Assembly (NCBI GenBank): GCA_963556255.1 | Contig: OY744615.1 | Span: forward strand, 4,382,123-4,446,122 | DNA: 64,000 bases | Source: Allolobophora icterica | Lineage: Eukaryota; Annelida; Clitellata; Crassiclitellata; Lumbricidae | Direction: 5' to 3' | Shown: positions 1-10,989 of the stretch, in pieces | How positions within the stretch are numbered: position 1 is the first letter of the stretch | Layout of the letters: each line of letters starts with the position of its first letter | Program-made: the position numbers and the translations under genes | The notes under the pieces: generated by a model | Told to the model about the DNA's origin: nothing | Databases searched by the model: none | The model's input: only the letters and a program-made list of their open reading frames with translations

Positions 1-260
1 TAATGTGTGATATGAACATGTTTACACATGAAACTTCTTATGAAACACCGCTATTTATGTATGTATTCATAATTATATATGAATATTTGAACACAGTACC
101 CTTCATCTTTAAATAGAATAGCCTCAGCTACTGAATAGTCAGCAATGAAACAGATTTAGTCAAGTCCTTCTACAACACGACTTTCCAAACTGAAGATTCA
201 TAGCAAAATACTATGATAATTAACAGTTTAAACTATAATAGAAAACGTTCATTACTAAAA

Positions 261-420
261 CTCAATATCACAAGTTCAAGCAACGCCATTAAAACAGGCA
301 TCCAGCACATTCGGTAATTTCTGCCCGATCTATAAAACATAGATTTTACATAAATGAAACCATCGCAAGAAAAGACACCGATATATATACGATATATACA
401 TATATGTATATACAATTATA
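261..420. repeat. Inverted repeat arm (left)
   Basis: About 160 bp that match the reverse complement of 1352-1516 with only a few differences. Both arms end in an AT-rich stretch of ATATATAC type. The right arm splits LINE coding sequence, so the unit was probably a mobile element and not a hairpin made in place. I see nothing that I recognise in 1-260. Positions 495-660 are low-complexity TTTCAGTTT-rich sequence. Confidence 0.7.
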
Positions 421-769
421 CATATACGAAAAATTATGCATTGATCTAAAAAAACTACCTTTGAAATTGGCAATCTAATACATTTCACTACTAATTTAAG
501 TTTCTTAATTTCAGTTTTTGAATTTCAGTTTCTATTAAAGTTTTTCCATTCCAGTTTCTATTTAGTTTCAGTTTCTTGGCCTTTTAAGTTTCAATTTCAG
601 TTTCAGTTAACTGAAATTAAATAAATCAGTTAATTGACATTTCAGTTTCAGTTAACTCGATTTAAACTGGGTTTATGTTTTTATCTGTATGTATTAGTTA
701 TGGCTCTAGCTAAACAGTTCTGAACTCTTGCAGCTTCACGATGTTTGACTTATTGATAACAGAGTTACA

Positions 770-1340
770 GTAATCTAAGCAACTGGAAACCTATGCATCT
801 GCCAGAGATATCCTTGAAGACACATGCACATAATGCCTAATTCTGTGTACGTAACGAATGAACTTAAAAGTTGACTTACAAAAACTGTTACATGGCCAGT
901 GAGAGACATGGCAGAATTGAAAACAATGCCCAAGTTACGAGCAACGTCTGCCAGCTTAACAATTGAGTCAACCAGTTTCAATGACTTAAGCTGATCAAAT
1001 TTTTGCCGTGGAGTGCCCAGTAGCTGTAATTCAGTCTTTGATGGGTTAAGGAGGAGTTTATTGGCCACCATCCAAGACTGTACCTCATCAAAGACAGCAG
1101 CTGCTCAGAAGAGTCACAAATGAAATGTAGATTTGAGTATCATCAGCACAGAAATGATATCCAAGCAAATGATCCAGTAATGTTCCTAGTGGTGTGGTGT
1201 ATAATGTAAACAAAAGAGGACCAAGCACAGAACCCCGTGGAACACTGCATGCCAACAAAGTATCCAGGAATAATTACCATTTAAATACACTGATTGAGTG
1301 CGTGGACTAAGAGAAGTACTACACCAATTTAGTGCAGGAC
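770..1340 (-). pseudogene. L2/CR1-like LINE reverse transcriptase fragment
   Basis: Minus-strand fragments of a non-LTR reverse transcriptase in several frames. Visible landmarks are [16 protein letters not shown] (around 1205-1245), CADDT (the catalytic DD, around 1140-1155), and NKLLLNPSKTE followed by LADVARNLGIVF (about 960-1065). Stops and frame changes show that it is dead. The same reading continues upstream at 1517-1640; the two parts are separated by the inverted-repeat arm at 1352-1516. The family resemblance (L2/CR1 group) comes from motif knowledge, not from a search. Confidence 0.75.
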
Positions 1341-1351
1341 CAGAGCCCAAA

Positions 1352-1516
1352 CATATATGTATATACATATACCGTATGTATATATCGTATACATATCGGT
1401 GTCTTTTCTTGCGATGGTTTCATTTATGTAAAATCTATGTTTTATAGATCGGGCAGAAATTACCGAATGTGCTGCATGCCTGTTTTAATGGCGTTGCTTG
1501 AACTTGTGATATTGAG
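1352..1516. repeat. Inverted repeat arm (right), inserted in LINE
   Basis: Partner of 261-420 in opposite orientation. It separates the AFDTVDH motif of the LINE reverse transcriptase (1517-1640) from its continuation at 770-1340, so it looks like an insertion into that LINE. Confidence 0.65.
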
Positions 1517-1640
1517 GTGATGAAGAAGAAGAGAATGATCCACAGTATCAAAAGCAGCAAGAAATAGGCAGCTTTTCAGTGGATTTAAGTTTTTTAATTC
1601 TAGTTTTGCCTTACCATTAATGTAACGCGCAATTCTCCAG
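1517..1640 (-). pseudogene. L2/CR1-like reverse transcriptase fragment (AFDTVDH)
   Basis: The minus strand reads LFLAAFDTVDHSLLLHHL, the reverse transcriptase motif with the first catalytic Asp. It is the upstream part of the fragment at 770-1340. Confidence 0.7.
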
Positions 1641-1977
1641 GACACTCAAAACTAGACACAAAAAAACGCTAGAAACTAAAAATCGTATCCAAACAGAATA
1701 ACTGCATCCTTGAAAATTGTTGTCGAATCATGTAACTCATATGAAAAAGTTGTTAGGTTGCTTCTGGATTCCTGTTTTTACAATTTCCATGTATGTCAAC
1801 AACATTAAGAGAAGTCTCCATCATGGCCTACCAGAAACACACGATTCTTCATTTCTATGATCTTAAACATAACTTCCTTGTGACATTGGTGTAATGATGT
1901 CATTTCAAACATACATCACCATTCATCACGCATTGCCTGAATAGAAATTGAGTATTTCTGATTCAATTTTTACTCAC

Positions 1978-4900
1978 CTGCCCCTCCACCTCCTCCTTCC
2001 TTCAAACCTTGTATTCCTTGATGATCATAAATTTCTCGTTTTTCTGGGTCTGACAGAACTTCGTAGGCAAAACTGATTTCTTTAAACTGAAGCAAATAAG
2101 CAACTATTTTAAACATAGGCAGTCAAAATGTACTAACAAAAGTTACCTCAATTTCAATGAGGAGGAGAAGTCAGAGGAGGAGCAGGAGCAGAGGGATGAG
2201 CAGAAGGAGAAAGAGGATAAAAGAAAGTTGACTTCTAGAATTATTAATAACTAGCTGGTTTACCCGGCGTTGCCCGGGGTTACAAGTTTCAATCACTGTA
2301 GCGAATAAGCAACAAATTGAGGTATAAGTTTAAATCCGTGTAGCGAATAAGGAAGAAATTTAGGCGACCTGTGGGGGAGACTGCTTCGCAGTCTTGTGTA
2401 CGCCTTCTGGCGTACAGCGGAGACTGCTTCGCAGTCTTGTAGTGTTGTAGACGCCTTCTTGCGTACAGCGGAGACTGCTTCGCAGTCTTGTATACGCCTT
2501 GTCGCGTCTTGCGACCTCTGCCGTGGACTGACTGCTTCGCAGTCGCCCTGTGGCGACAACTGCTTCGCAGTCTCCCGTGGACTGACTGCTTCACAGTCGA
2601 AGAGGGTGAACCCGGCGTTGGCGGGTTAAAGAAAACGCCAGAAATCTAGCCCTCACTGCCCTTAGTAAAGCAGAGTCTTTGAACATACAATTTTCCTGTA
2701 AAACGATGAATATAGTTTGAATCGATCGTAATTAAATTTTGTGCGAAAGTAAACAACGTCGTTATGCGCATTATTAATGACGTTGGGGAATACCCGTGCC
2801 ATAAATAGAACTGCTTGGCAGTGGAAGAGGCGAGCTGGGGCGTGAGGGACGGTGTCATTATGCGCATTATTAATGATGTTGGGGAATACCGGAGCCATAA
2901 ATAGAACCACTTTGCAGTGGAAGAGGCGAGCTGGGGCATGAGGGATGGTCGGTTGGGTAGAGTTTGGGGGATTTTCACCATGTTAGCGGTGAAAAGGGGG
3001 TACGCGAACCCCTCCACTGGGTGTCCGATGCCGAGGCCGACACAGTAGTGAGGTTTCGAGTGAAAAGGTGCAAAATTGTAGAAGTTAATCCCAGTCAAAC
3101 AGACAGAGAGACAGACACACAGAATTCTTGCTTTATTTATATAGATATAGAATGACAACCCGGGTCATTCAACATACTGGAAAAGTCTTGCTATGCACAT
3201 AAACCTTTGAAGAAATGATTTTGTAGAACAGTTTCCCAAACTGTGGGTCATGGCCCAAAAGTGCGTCACGAAGCTCCGGCAAGTGGGTCTCACAATTTCT
3301 TCGAGAAACATTTATTTTTCGGAGCAAAAACATTACTTACATTGTTACATAACATAGGTACAACAGTTGCTTTTGGATTGCAATAAATTTTAAACTGTTT
3401 TTACCTAAGTTTCCTTTTAATGCTTTAAATATGTCAATTTCTAAACGCTGTATGTAAATCCGCATATTTCGATGCCAATGTACAAAGCAAATTTTAGTAC
3501 ACAATGCTTAATTTGACACAGTGGGTACCGAGACTGCCACGATATTCACAAGTGGGTCCCGACCCAGAGAAGTTTGGGAACCACTGCTGCAGAAGGTAAC
3601 ATAGATCAGAGGTTTTCAAACTTTTTGGACCAGGGACCCCTATTTTTTTCTAGGCATAGCTCGCGGACCCCAGTATTTACAAAGCAAAATTTAGGCCCCT
3701 ATCACTTAAAATTCAATAAAAATAACAGGCAGACAGACTATTTCCAAAATACACGCTTGCTTATTTATGACCCTAAGGACTATTATAATATAAAAAGTAA
3801 CACTAAATAAATTGTTATTAACTCCCTGCAGTAACTATGGAACACAGTCATCTTTAAAAGAAATGAAAAACATCGGTTTCGCCAAAAACCAGTAATGTCA
3901 GCGAGAGGGATGTGCTTGCTTTGCTTTGCAAAACTGTCCATAATTGGTGCTATTTTGGATAGGCCTAAGCACTGTTTTCTTACGTTTCAGAAAGTTATCC
4001 GTAATACAAACAGCAAAATTATACAGGCCTAGTAAGCATGTAGCAGCGAACATGAACGAAATAGGGATATGCTTTGCAAATCTCTGTATTATCGTTCATT
4101 TAAAGGCTAATTTACTCAGGCGAATTCCACAAATTTCTAATTCTACAAGACCAGAGTACACAATCAGGAAATAGACCAGCATATTGCAAATGAAGCCTTC
4201 ACTGGAGGAACCACTAGACATTTTTTTAGCTAACTAGCTGTGTCCTGTAATTATAATACTTAATGCTACAGACTATAATAGAGCAAGTGTTTTTTTAGAA
4301 AACCAAGTCAGTCCAGCGTTACAATGAGAAGAAAATATAGCGTTTATGTAAACACAACTAGAGTCCTAGCTAGAGCTTCAGTGTTTCTTCCATGGAAAAA
4401 ACAACCAGACTCATATTCAGTGTTGATTTTCTAAATGAAACACTTGCAGACTTTCAAAGTTTGTTTTGTGAATATCGATCTCAAACCTTTTTAAATGGAA
4501 TCTAGTTGTAGGCCTACTTCTGATGAAGGCTTCAGATACATCGCGCTTACATTGGGTGCAGAAATGATTAGCAGTCGATTAGCAGAAATTATATATTAAA
4601 TTTTATTAAAACACACGTTTTATTAGGCTAGAAATGTAACGTGACCATAAGCCTACATCTTATTTACGTCACTGTAGGCCCTTGTACGCAAAGAATAACT
4701 ATCAGCAGCATCACAAAACTGGTGTGATCGAATACCCAATTGGATCATTGTGGATCTTACAGTTACATGCATACTATAAGTAGCGTATGAATTTGAAAAC
4801 ACAGGTTGTTAATGCTAAAACCATGCAATGTTAAGCATCACATTATTTTCAGAACGCTCTCGCGGACCCCCGCCATATCCTTCGCGGACCCTCAGGGGTC

Positions 4901-5934
4901 CGCGGACCACAGTTTGAAAAACTCTGACATAGATTATTTTGTAAGACACAGTGGTAAATAACTCAACTATCCAAGGGACAAAGAAGTGAAGAAGATGAAA
5001 AGTTCTCATAGTCGTCTGCAACATGAGAATTTTTGTTCAGCAAAACTGGTGAGAAATCATGAAACAAAAAAAGAACTGACTTTTTAAATGAGTTTGGTCT
5101 AAATACTTTTTTATTTCACGTAATCATTGTATATGAATTACATATGAATACCTAAATTCTGTTTAACAGATTATTAAAACCAAAAGAACTTACTCGTTCA
5201 CCTGCTTCTGGGTTTTTGTCTGGGTGAAATTCTTTTGCTAAACGATGATATGCCTGGACAAAATAAAAATCAAGTTTCACCAATAATGCAATAATCCACA
5301 AAGCCCTTTCAATGGTATGACTGACTTGTGGGCTGTTATCCACGCACGTACATGTATCGATCGATCGATCGATCGATCGATCGATCAATCAATCAATCAA
5401 TCAAGTAGGCATTCATATAGCGCCCTTCAAGAAAACTATTCATAAGCGCTCCCAGCCCAACCCCGGCGAAAGAAGAGTTCCCAGACCCCAATCCCCAAAC
5501 TAAAATTGCACCGAATCGCAAAAATCTATTTCTAAAAATGAAAACAACATTACTTGCGCAAAAACTAACTTTTCGGGATACTTTCGATACTATTCAGGAT
5601 ATTGGCTCACTAGGCCCCATATTAGTTTCGGGATTCGAATGCTTGGTAGAAAAATTGTTTTCTGGAATTCGGTCAATTTTGTACTTTCACCACTTCCGGG
5701 GATAATGGTTTCACAGATTCGGTAACACTAATACCTTCCCACATTTAATAAACACAACCGTCACTACGTACATAGCTATGTCAACAACACTTAATGAACA
5801 GCGGGTTTCGTTTCATTCTTAGACATAACAAAAACTGTGGGTTTAGTCACCTTTTTAATATCTGAATCCGTGGCATTCTTAGTGACTCCTAAACTTGCAT
5901 AAAGGTCTATATTATCATCGATTTGTTCGGCCAT
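1978..5934 (-). CDS. DNAJA2: DNAJA2-like type A DnaJ (Hsp40) co-chaperone, first three exons, partial
   Basis: The J domain of a cytosolic Hsp40, which stimulates Hsp70 ATPase activity and delivers clients. Exons on the minus strand: 5851-5934 ([20 protein letters not shown] onward, 28 codons), 5194-5253 (20 codons, with the invariant HPD of helix II-III in [15 protein letters not shown]) and 1978-2086 ([20 protein letters not shown], then a Gly-rich run). All junctions are GT-AG (donors GTGACT, GTAAGT, GTGAGT) and phases agree (0, 0, 1). The start is the first ATG of exon 1 and gives the usual short N-terminus before [23 protein letters not shown] resembles DNAJA2 more than DNAJA1, by my knowledge of the family. 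The zinc-finger and C-terminal domains must lie beyond position 1. Intron 2 (3.1 kb) carries the repeats at 2250-4934. Confidence 0.9.
2250..3150. repeat. Composite repeat with hairpin minisatellite (CCCGGCGTTGCCCGGG type)
   Basis: Begins with CTAGCTGGTTTACCCGGCGT and ends in a CAGACAGAGAGACAGACACA stretch followed by TTATTTATATAGATATAG. It is a dispersed-repeat style of unit that I have seen in many invertebrate genomes but cannot name with certainty. Inside are six copies of a 15-base palindrome, GACTGCTTCGCAGTC, at 2379, 2422, 2473, 2530, 2558 (first base A) and 2584 (one change). There is also a 96 bp direct tandem repeat, 2762-2857 and 2858-2953. It lies in DNAJA2 intron 2. The short open frames here are products of the repetition. 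Confidence 0.7.
3229..3586. mobile_element. Non-autonomous hAT-type MITE, 358 bp
   Basis: The left end, CAGTTTCCCAAACTGTGGGT, and the reverse complement of the right end, CAGTGGTTCCCAAACTTCTC, are imperfect terminal inverted repeats of the CAGnGGTTCnCAAAC hAT type. The flanking 8-mers TTGTAGAA (3221-3228) and CTGCAGAA (3587-3594) match at 6 of 8 positions, consistent with an aged 8 bp target duplication. No transposase is present. Confidence 0.75.
3607..4926. mobile_element. hAT-type element, 1320 bp, no intact transposase
   Basis: Termini are CAGAGGTTTTCAAACTTTTT and, on the other strand, CAGAGTTTTTCAAACTG. A perfect 8 bp target duplication, ACATAGAT, flanks it (3599-3606 and 4927-4934). 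Subterminal runs rich in GCGGACCCC occur at both ends. The longest internal frame (76 codons at 3944-4174) shows no motif that I recognise. A second, inverted copy of the same family occupies 6102-12125 and has been hit by LINEs. Confidence 0.9.
5357..5480 (-). repeat. L2-like LINE 3' end with (GATC)n(AATC)n tail
   Basis: Read on the minus strand, a GGGCGCTATATGAAT 3' terminus is followed by a tail of GATT and GATC tetramers (5357-5403). This is the L2-type 3' end seen repeatedly in this window (GGCGCTATATAAAT). Only about 80 bp of element body is recognisable. It lies in DNAJA2 intron 1. Confidence 0.7.
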
Positions 5935-6101
5935 GGTCGGTCTAAGACGCTATATTCTCTTCGGAATCGTGAAACACCGGAAGTCGCGCTGTCCAAACAG
6001 TCATGCGCACTCAATCTGTGTAGTTGTCGCCATTGATATGTATTAATAGTTACTATTTATACATATCAATGGTTGCCGCCTCAGGTCACCGTAGAGTAGT
6101 C
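5935..6101. promoter_or_regulatory. Putative DNAJA2 5' flank with inverted repeat
   Basis: Sequence upstream of the DNAJA2 start up to the hAT copy. It holds CATGCGCACT (an NRF-1 half-site-like motif, around 6002) and an 18 bp inverted repeat, 6032-6049 against 6053-6070, matching at 17 of 18 with a 3-base loop. Promoter assignment is inference from position only. Confidence 0.35.
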
Positions 6102-6278
6102 CAGAGTTTTTCAAACTGTGGTCCTATCCGCGGGCCAAAAGAGGGGTCCGCGAAGGATATTGAGGTGGTCCGCGAGAGCGTTCTGAAAATATTCATTAAA
6201 GATTAACACTGCATGGTTTTAGCATTTAGCAGCCTGTGTTTTCAAATTCATACACTACACTTACAGCATAGTGTATGA

Positions 6279-6475
6279 ATTTGTATGCTGATGTTGCCCT
6301 GTTTTCGGCAGTCCTTTGCAATCCAGGTCATGTCATGCACGAGCTGCTTCCACCTGTTAAGCCGAGGGTTTAAGGCCTAGATCCCATGACAGGGCTTTAA
6401 CCGCAAGCCGACAACAGAATGAGAAAAACCTTTATTGTCAGAATGCTGTATACTTACTAACCCACTGGACCTATG

Positions 6476-6527
<52 letters not shown>

Positions 6528-6661
6528 TATGGTTAATGCTATGTGTATATATACCAATGTATGTTTGTTTATTAACTTTAGAAGATCTATTTAACAGACG
6601 TTGTTCACCAGTGTGCTGTTTGGCAGCTGGTTTAATAAAGAATATACTTACTTACTTACTT
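6279..6661 (+). mobile_element. 5'-truncated LINE with (ACTT)n tail
   Basis: A decayed plus-strand copy of the LINE at 7531-8609. It preserves the C-terminal reading HVMHELLPPVK and KTFIVRML, then ends GTTTAATAAAGAATATACTT with ACTT repeats. A (TA)n run at 6478-6522 has expanded inside its 3' region. It is inserted in the hAT element at 6102-12125; GTATGC on both sides may be the target duplication. Confidence 0.75.
6478..6522. repeat. (TA)n microsatellite
   Basis: Uninterrupted alternating TA over about 45 bp, inside the LINE tail. Confidence 0.95.
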
Positions 6662-6785
6662 AGTATGCCTGGAACTGTATAATCCATATGGGCCGAATTG
6701 GGTATTCGATCACACCATTTTTGTGATGCTGCTGATAGTTTGGCCTATTCTTTGCGTACTTCTTCTTCTTCTTTCTTCTCTTCCA

Positions 6786-7530
6786 TCAGTTTCCCGACGA
6801 TGAGGCTCTTATGAAGTTCCTCCATAGTGTTCTGTCTCTGACAGTTTCGCGCACCATGGTTAAATCCGTGCCTTTGCTCTTCAAGTCTTCCTTGACATTG
6901 TCCATCCACTTTTTTCGTGGTCTCCCTCTACTTCTCTCTCCCTCGATCCACCCATGTAGGGCTGCGACTGGTAATCTGCTGTTGTCCATCCTTTCTACAT
7001 GGCCAAACCATTTGAGTCTTCTTTTTTGTATCTTTTCTACTACCGTTATCTCTGCGCCCAACTCCTTCCTTGTTGTTATATTTCTGATTCTTTCCCTTCT
7101 ACTTCTGCCCCTTATTCTCCTCAGCCAGCTCATCTCTGTTACCAATAGTCTTCTTTCATCTTCTCTCTTCAAGCACCAACACTCTGATCCATACAGCAAC
7201 ACTGGTTCCACCAAGGCATGGTATAGTCTCATCTTGGTTCTGATGGAGATGTTTTTTGCCTTCCACATTTTGTTCAATCCTCCGAATGCCGCGCAGGCCA
7301 ATCCACATCTTCTTTTGATATCTTCTGTGCAATTGCCATCTTCCGTTATCGCTCCTCCTAGGTATACGAATTTCGTGACTTGTTCTAATGTTGTTTCTCC
7401 TATCTTTATATTTATCTCCTCGTGCTGTTTTCCAATTGTCATGGTTTTTGTTTTTTCTACGTTTATTTTAAGTCCCAGTCTCTTGCTGCTGCTGTCTACT
7501 CGATCTGTAAGCTCCTGTAGATTCTTGCTT
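6786..7530 (-). pseudogene. RTE-like element, C-terminal domain of pol
   Basis: Continuation of the reverse transcriptase after the LINE insertion. It starts NLQELTDRVD, passes KFVYLGGAITEDG, ALVEPVLLYGSECW and KRRLKWFGHVERM (typical of the conserved C-terminal region of RTE-type and related LINE polymerases), and ends SSSGN-stop. The open part is 218 codons from 7442. It joins smoothly to NTSK at the end of the piece at 8600-9988. Confidence 0.9.
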
Positions 7531-8609
7531 GTACATGTACATCTGATAGCGCTGGATTTTTCAAAAGCATTTGATACGGTGAGGCATGACTATCTGGCTG
7601 AACAGATGGCGGACTTACCCATTCCCGACGTTGCTTACAATTGGATCATTGCGGCCCTCCACCAACGACAACATTGCACTAAGTTTAAAGGAATTACCTC
7701 TGCGGCGATTGAAATCAACTGCAGTATTGTCCAGGGATCAGGAACTGGTCCCATACTGTTCCTAACAGCAATATCCAAACTTAAACCTAAACATCCAACT
7801 AACCGGATACTCAAGTACGCTGACGATACCTATCTCCTGGTTCCTGCTGCCAATAGCAACCTGATAAACTCGGAAATCAGGCACATCGAGATCTGGGCTG
7901 CGAGATGTAATCTGAAGCTTAACCAAGCAAAGACCCAGGAAATGGTTGTCCGTAAGCCGAGAAGAAAACTGAATGAAAACCAGCCGATGGAGATTCCTGG
8001 TCTTTCCAGAGTCAGAACCATGAAGATCTTGGGTGTCACGCTCTCCGATGACTTCTGCTTTGACGTGCATGTTGACAATCTATGCACTGGTGCAAGACAA
8101 TCAATGTATGCATTACGGATCCTGACTACTCATGGACTACTTGGCCCCTCAATGTACGATGTGGTGACAGCTACCACAGTGGCGAGGATGACGTACGCTG
8201 CGTCCGCTTGGTGGGGTTATGTGGGGCAGAGGGGACGTGAGAGACTACAGGCAATATTTAGGAGACTGGTTAAAGCTGGTTATCTTCCTGTGGACTACCC
8301 TAGATTCGAACAATTGATCCGTACTGCTGATTCTAAACTTTTCACGACCGTCCTTACATGTCCTACACATGTGCTTCATGTGCTATTACCTCCTGTTAAG
8401 CATACGGGTTATACTTTGCGACCCCGTGTTCATAATCGGGTTCTCCCGACTGCTGACAGTCTAGCTCGTAAATCTTTCATAGTTAGGATGATTTTCACCG
8501 GAATATAGGCCTTAGTACTTTAATCTGGACGTGATATACATGTGTAAACCAAAATGCGGTTAGCAGTTGGATTAATAAAGGATATACTTACTTACTTACT
8601 TACTTACTT
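7531..8609 (+). mobile_element. 5'-truncated CR1/Jockey-group LINE inserted in the RTE-like element
   Basis: A plus-strand reverse transcriptase that starts inside the palm (LDFSKAFDTVRHDYL, first catalytic Asp near 7565) and contains the KYADDTYLL catalytic pair (around 7815-7840). It runs with no stop to FIVRMIFTGI-stop at 8508. The 3' end is GGATTAATAAAGGATATACTT with (ACTT)n to 8609. The RTE reading breaks at NTSK and resumes at NLQEL, so the insertion point is exact to a few bases; CTTG-like sequence at both joints may be the target duplication. The open frame called from 6811 includes antisense RTE sequence and is not a real start. The exact clade is uncertain. Confidence 0.85.
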
Positions 8610-9988
8610 GTGTTGGCTATTAAATCGACATCATCAGCAAATCGTAGATTATCTGTTATTCGTCCGTTGATGCTTATGCCTACTTCCTCTCGTCCCTTTG
8701 CAAGTCTCATCACCATCTCCAGTAGCAGGTTAAATAGATCTGATGACATTCCACATCCCTGTCTCACTCCTACCTTGATTTTAAACCATTGTGTCAGTTC
8801 ACCGTCTACTCGTACTGCACTTACAGACTTGCTGTACAGGTCTTCTATTAACAGTACGAGCTCTTCCGGTATTCCGCAGTGTCTCATTGATCTCCACAAT
8901 CCCTCTTGCCACACACTGTCAAATGCCTGTTTGTAGTCTATGAAATTATTGTACAGTGTTTTATTCCGCTCTATATGTTTTTCTGAGAGTTGCCTGATTA
9001 CAAATATCTGGTCCATTGTGCCTCGTCCCTTCCTAAAACCCGCCTGCTCTTCACTCATTGCCTCTTCTACGAATCTTTTTAGACGTTGTTGTAAGATTTT
9101 GGTGTACACCTTCCCTGCTATGCTTGTTAGACTTATAGCTCGATAGTTGCTACATTCTTTTCTATCTCCCTTTTTGTGTAATGGTACTATTACTGCTTTA
9201 CCCCAGTCCTTGGGGCACTCTTTGCTTTCATAGATTTTGTTACACAGTTTGTGCATCATCTCTATTGTGCTCTGCTCTCCAGCTTGCATCATCTCTGCTG
9301 TTATGTTGTCTTCTCCCGGTGCTTTCTTGTGTTTTAGGTTCCTGATGGCTGATTTCACTTCACTTTCTAGTATGTTTGCCATTTGTTCGTGTTCGTTACC
9401 TATTGGCAGCTCTTCTAATACTGTCCTGTCCACCTGATTTCCGTTGTTGTACATTTCTTCATAATGTTGTTTCCATCTTTGCTTTATCTCTTCTTTGCCC
9501 TCTAGTGTTTTTCCTTCTTTGTTTTTTATTAGTGTTAGCTTTGTGATGTTTGATCCACATATTTCTTTTGCCATTCGAAATAGTTTCCCTGTGTCTGCTA
9601 TTCTTGTGCTGTTTTCCAGTTCTTGACATTTCTCCTCTATCCACATCTCTTTGCATTTTCTGGCCTTCTTTTTTATCTCTTTCGTGATTTCTTTGTACTT
9701 TTTCTTGTCGTTCTCATTGTGTGATTTTGTCTTCCTCAGTTCTTTTCTGGTATCACTTAGATCTAGGACCTCTTTACTTATCCATGGTTTGTTCCTCTTT
9801 CTTTTCTCATAGCCTAGGAGTTTTTGAGCCACCTCTATGTGCATGTTCTTTATTACTTCCCATGTTTCTTCTACTGATCCCGTATCTTTTTCCTTGATAT
9901 GGTTCCATTTGTTGTTTATTTGTGTCCTGAATTGATCTCTGATTGTGCCCTCCCTTAGTGCCTCTGTGTTGAATCTTCTGTTCATCAC
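8600..9988 (-). pseudogene. RTE-like reverse transcriptase domain
   Basis: An open frame of 462 codons. A Lys-rich linker comes first, then the reverse transcriptase: KHKKAPGEDNITAEM, PLHKKGDRKECSNYRAISL, EEQAGFRKGRGTMDQIF, FIDYKQAFDSVW (first catalytic Asp), GVRQGCGMSSDLFN and LRFADDVDLIA (catalytic DD). It is out of frame with the upstream endonuclease by one base at an A-run near 9990-9996, so a single indel separates it from a continuous polyprotein. It ends at the LINE insertion site. Confidence 0.93.
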
Positions 9989-10989
9989 TTTTTTGGATAA
10001 TCCCCTTTTAGTTTTATTCTAAGCCCCGCTATCACCAATCTGTGGTCAGATGCCATGTCTGGGCTTGCGAATGTTCGGCATCCCGTTACAGCACTTTTCC
10101 ATCTTTTATTTACCATTATATAATCTATCATGTTCTTCGTTTTGCCGTCCGGTGACTCCCATGTCCATTTCCTACTTGCCTTTTTTTGGTAGAACACTGT
10201 ATTCATTATTTGTAAGTTGTTGTTCAAGCAAAAATTTAACAATCTTTCTCCTCTTTCATTTTCTTCTCCATATCCCTGTTTTCCTAGTGCACCTCTCCAT
10301 GTCGGCCAGTCTTTTCCCACTTTTGCGTTCATGTCTCCCATTACGATAGTTAAATCTTGGTTCGGTATTTCTTGCAGTGCTTGTTGTAATGTTTCATAGA
10401 ATTCGTCCATCTCTTGTTCTGTCGCACTAGACGTTGGTGCGTACACTTGAATTATTGTAGCTTTGCCGCTGGCTGTGTGGAATCTTGCCTTTATCATTCT
10501 TGGTCCCATTGTTTTGTAACCAATGAGTGCTTTTACCGCTTATTTTTTCATTATCATTGCCACTCCCTGTTGATGTCCGCCGTCTTGTCTTCCTGAGTAT
10601 ATTATTTTGTATTCGTTCTTGTTTATCTCTCCCTCTCCTGGCCATCGCACCTCCGATAGTCCTATCACGCTCCATCTGACCTTTTCTAGCTGGTGTATGA
10701 GTATGTCCAGTTGGCCCACTGCATGCAGAGTTCTTACGTTCCACGTGCCAACACATATCTCCTCCTTTGCGTTGAACAGGTGTTGTCTCTGCTCCTGTTC
10801 CTGTCCCTGCTGCTTTTGTTTCCGCTTCTGTTCTTGTTTTTGTTTTTGTTTTTGTTTACAGGGTTTTCTCTGGTTTACGACCTTGGTAGCCCTGTTGTGT
10901 CCACCACTGCCGGACGCGGATCCCCCTCTACTATAGAAGGGGGCCCCGTTAACGTCGTTGCCCACATTTCTTTTTAACTTCATATTCAT
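9985..10989 (-). pseudogene. RTE-like APE-type endonuclease domain with one in-frame stop
   Basis: N-terminal endonuclease of the element. It holds a Gln/Lys-rich leader (about 10800-10880), VGTWNVRTL (start of the AP-endonuclease fold), VIGLSEVRW (metal-binding Glu), then TAA at 10540-10542. The same frame resumes with VYAPTSSATEQE, VMGDMNAKVG, MIDYIMVNKRW and SPDMASDHRLVIAGL, whose SDH triad closes the active site. All catalytic motifs are intact apart from the stop. Upstream, 11011-11275 is a GC-rich leader with a further open stretch of 63 codons. Confidence 0.9.

Noticed and set aside
2379..2598. Regularly recurring short palindromes considered as a CRISPR-like array
   Set aside because: Spacers are unequal and themselves repetitive, and the genome is eukaryotic; it is a minisatellite.
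6811..8508. A 565-codon plus-strand ORF read as one protein
   Set aside because: Its first 230 codons or so are antisense to the RTE-like element; only the part from about 7531 is LINE reverse transcriptase.
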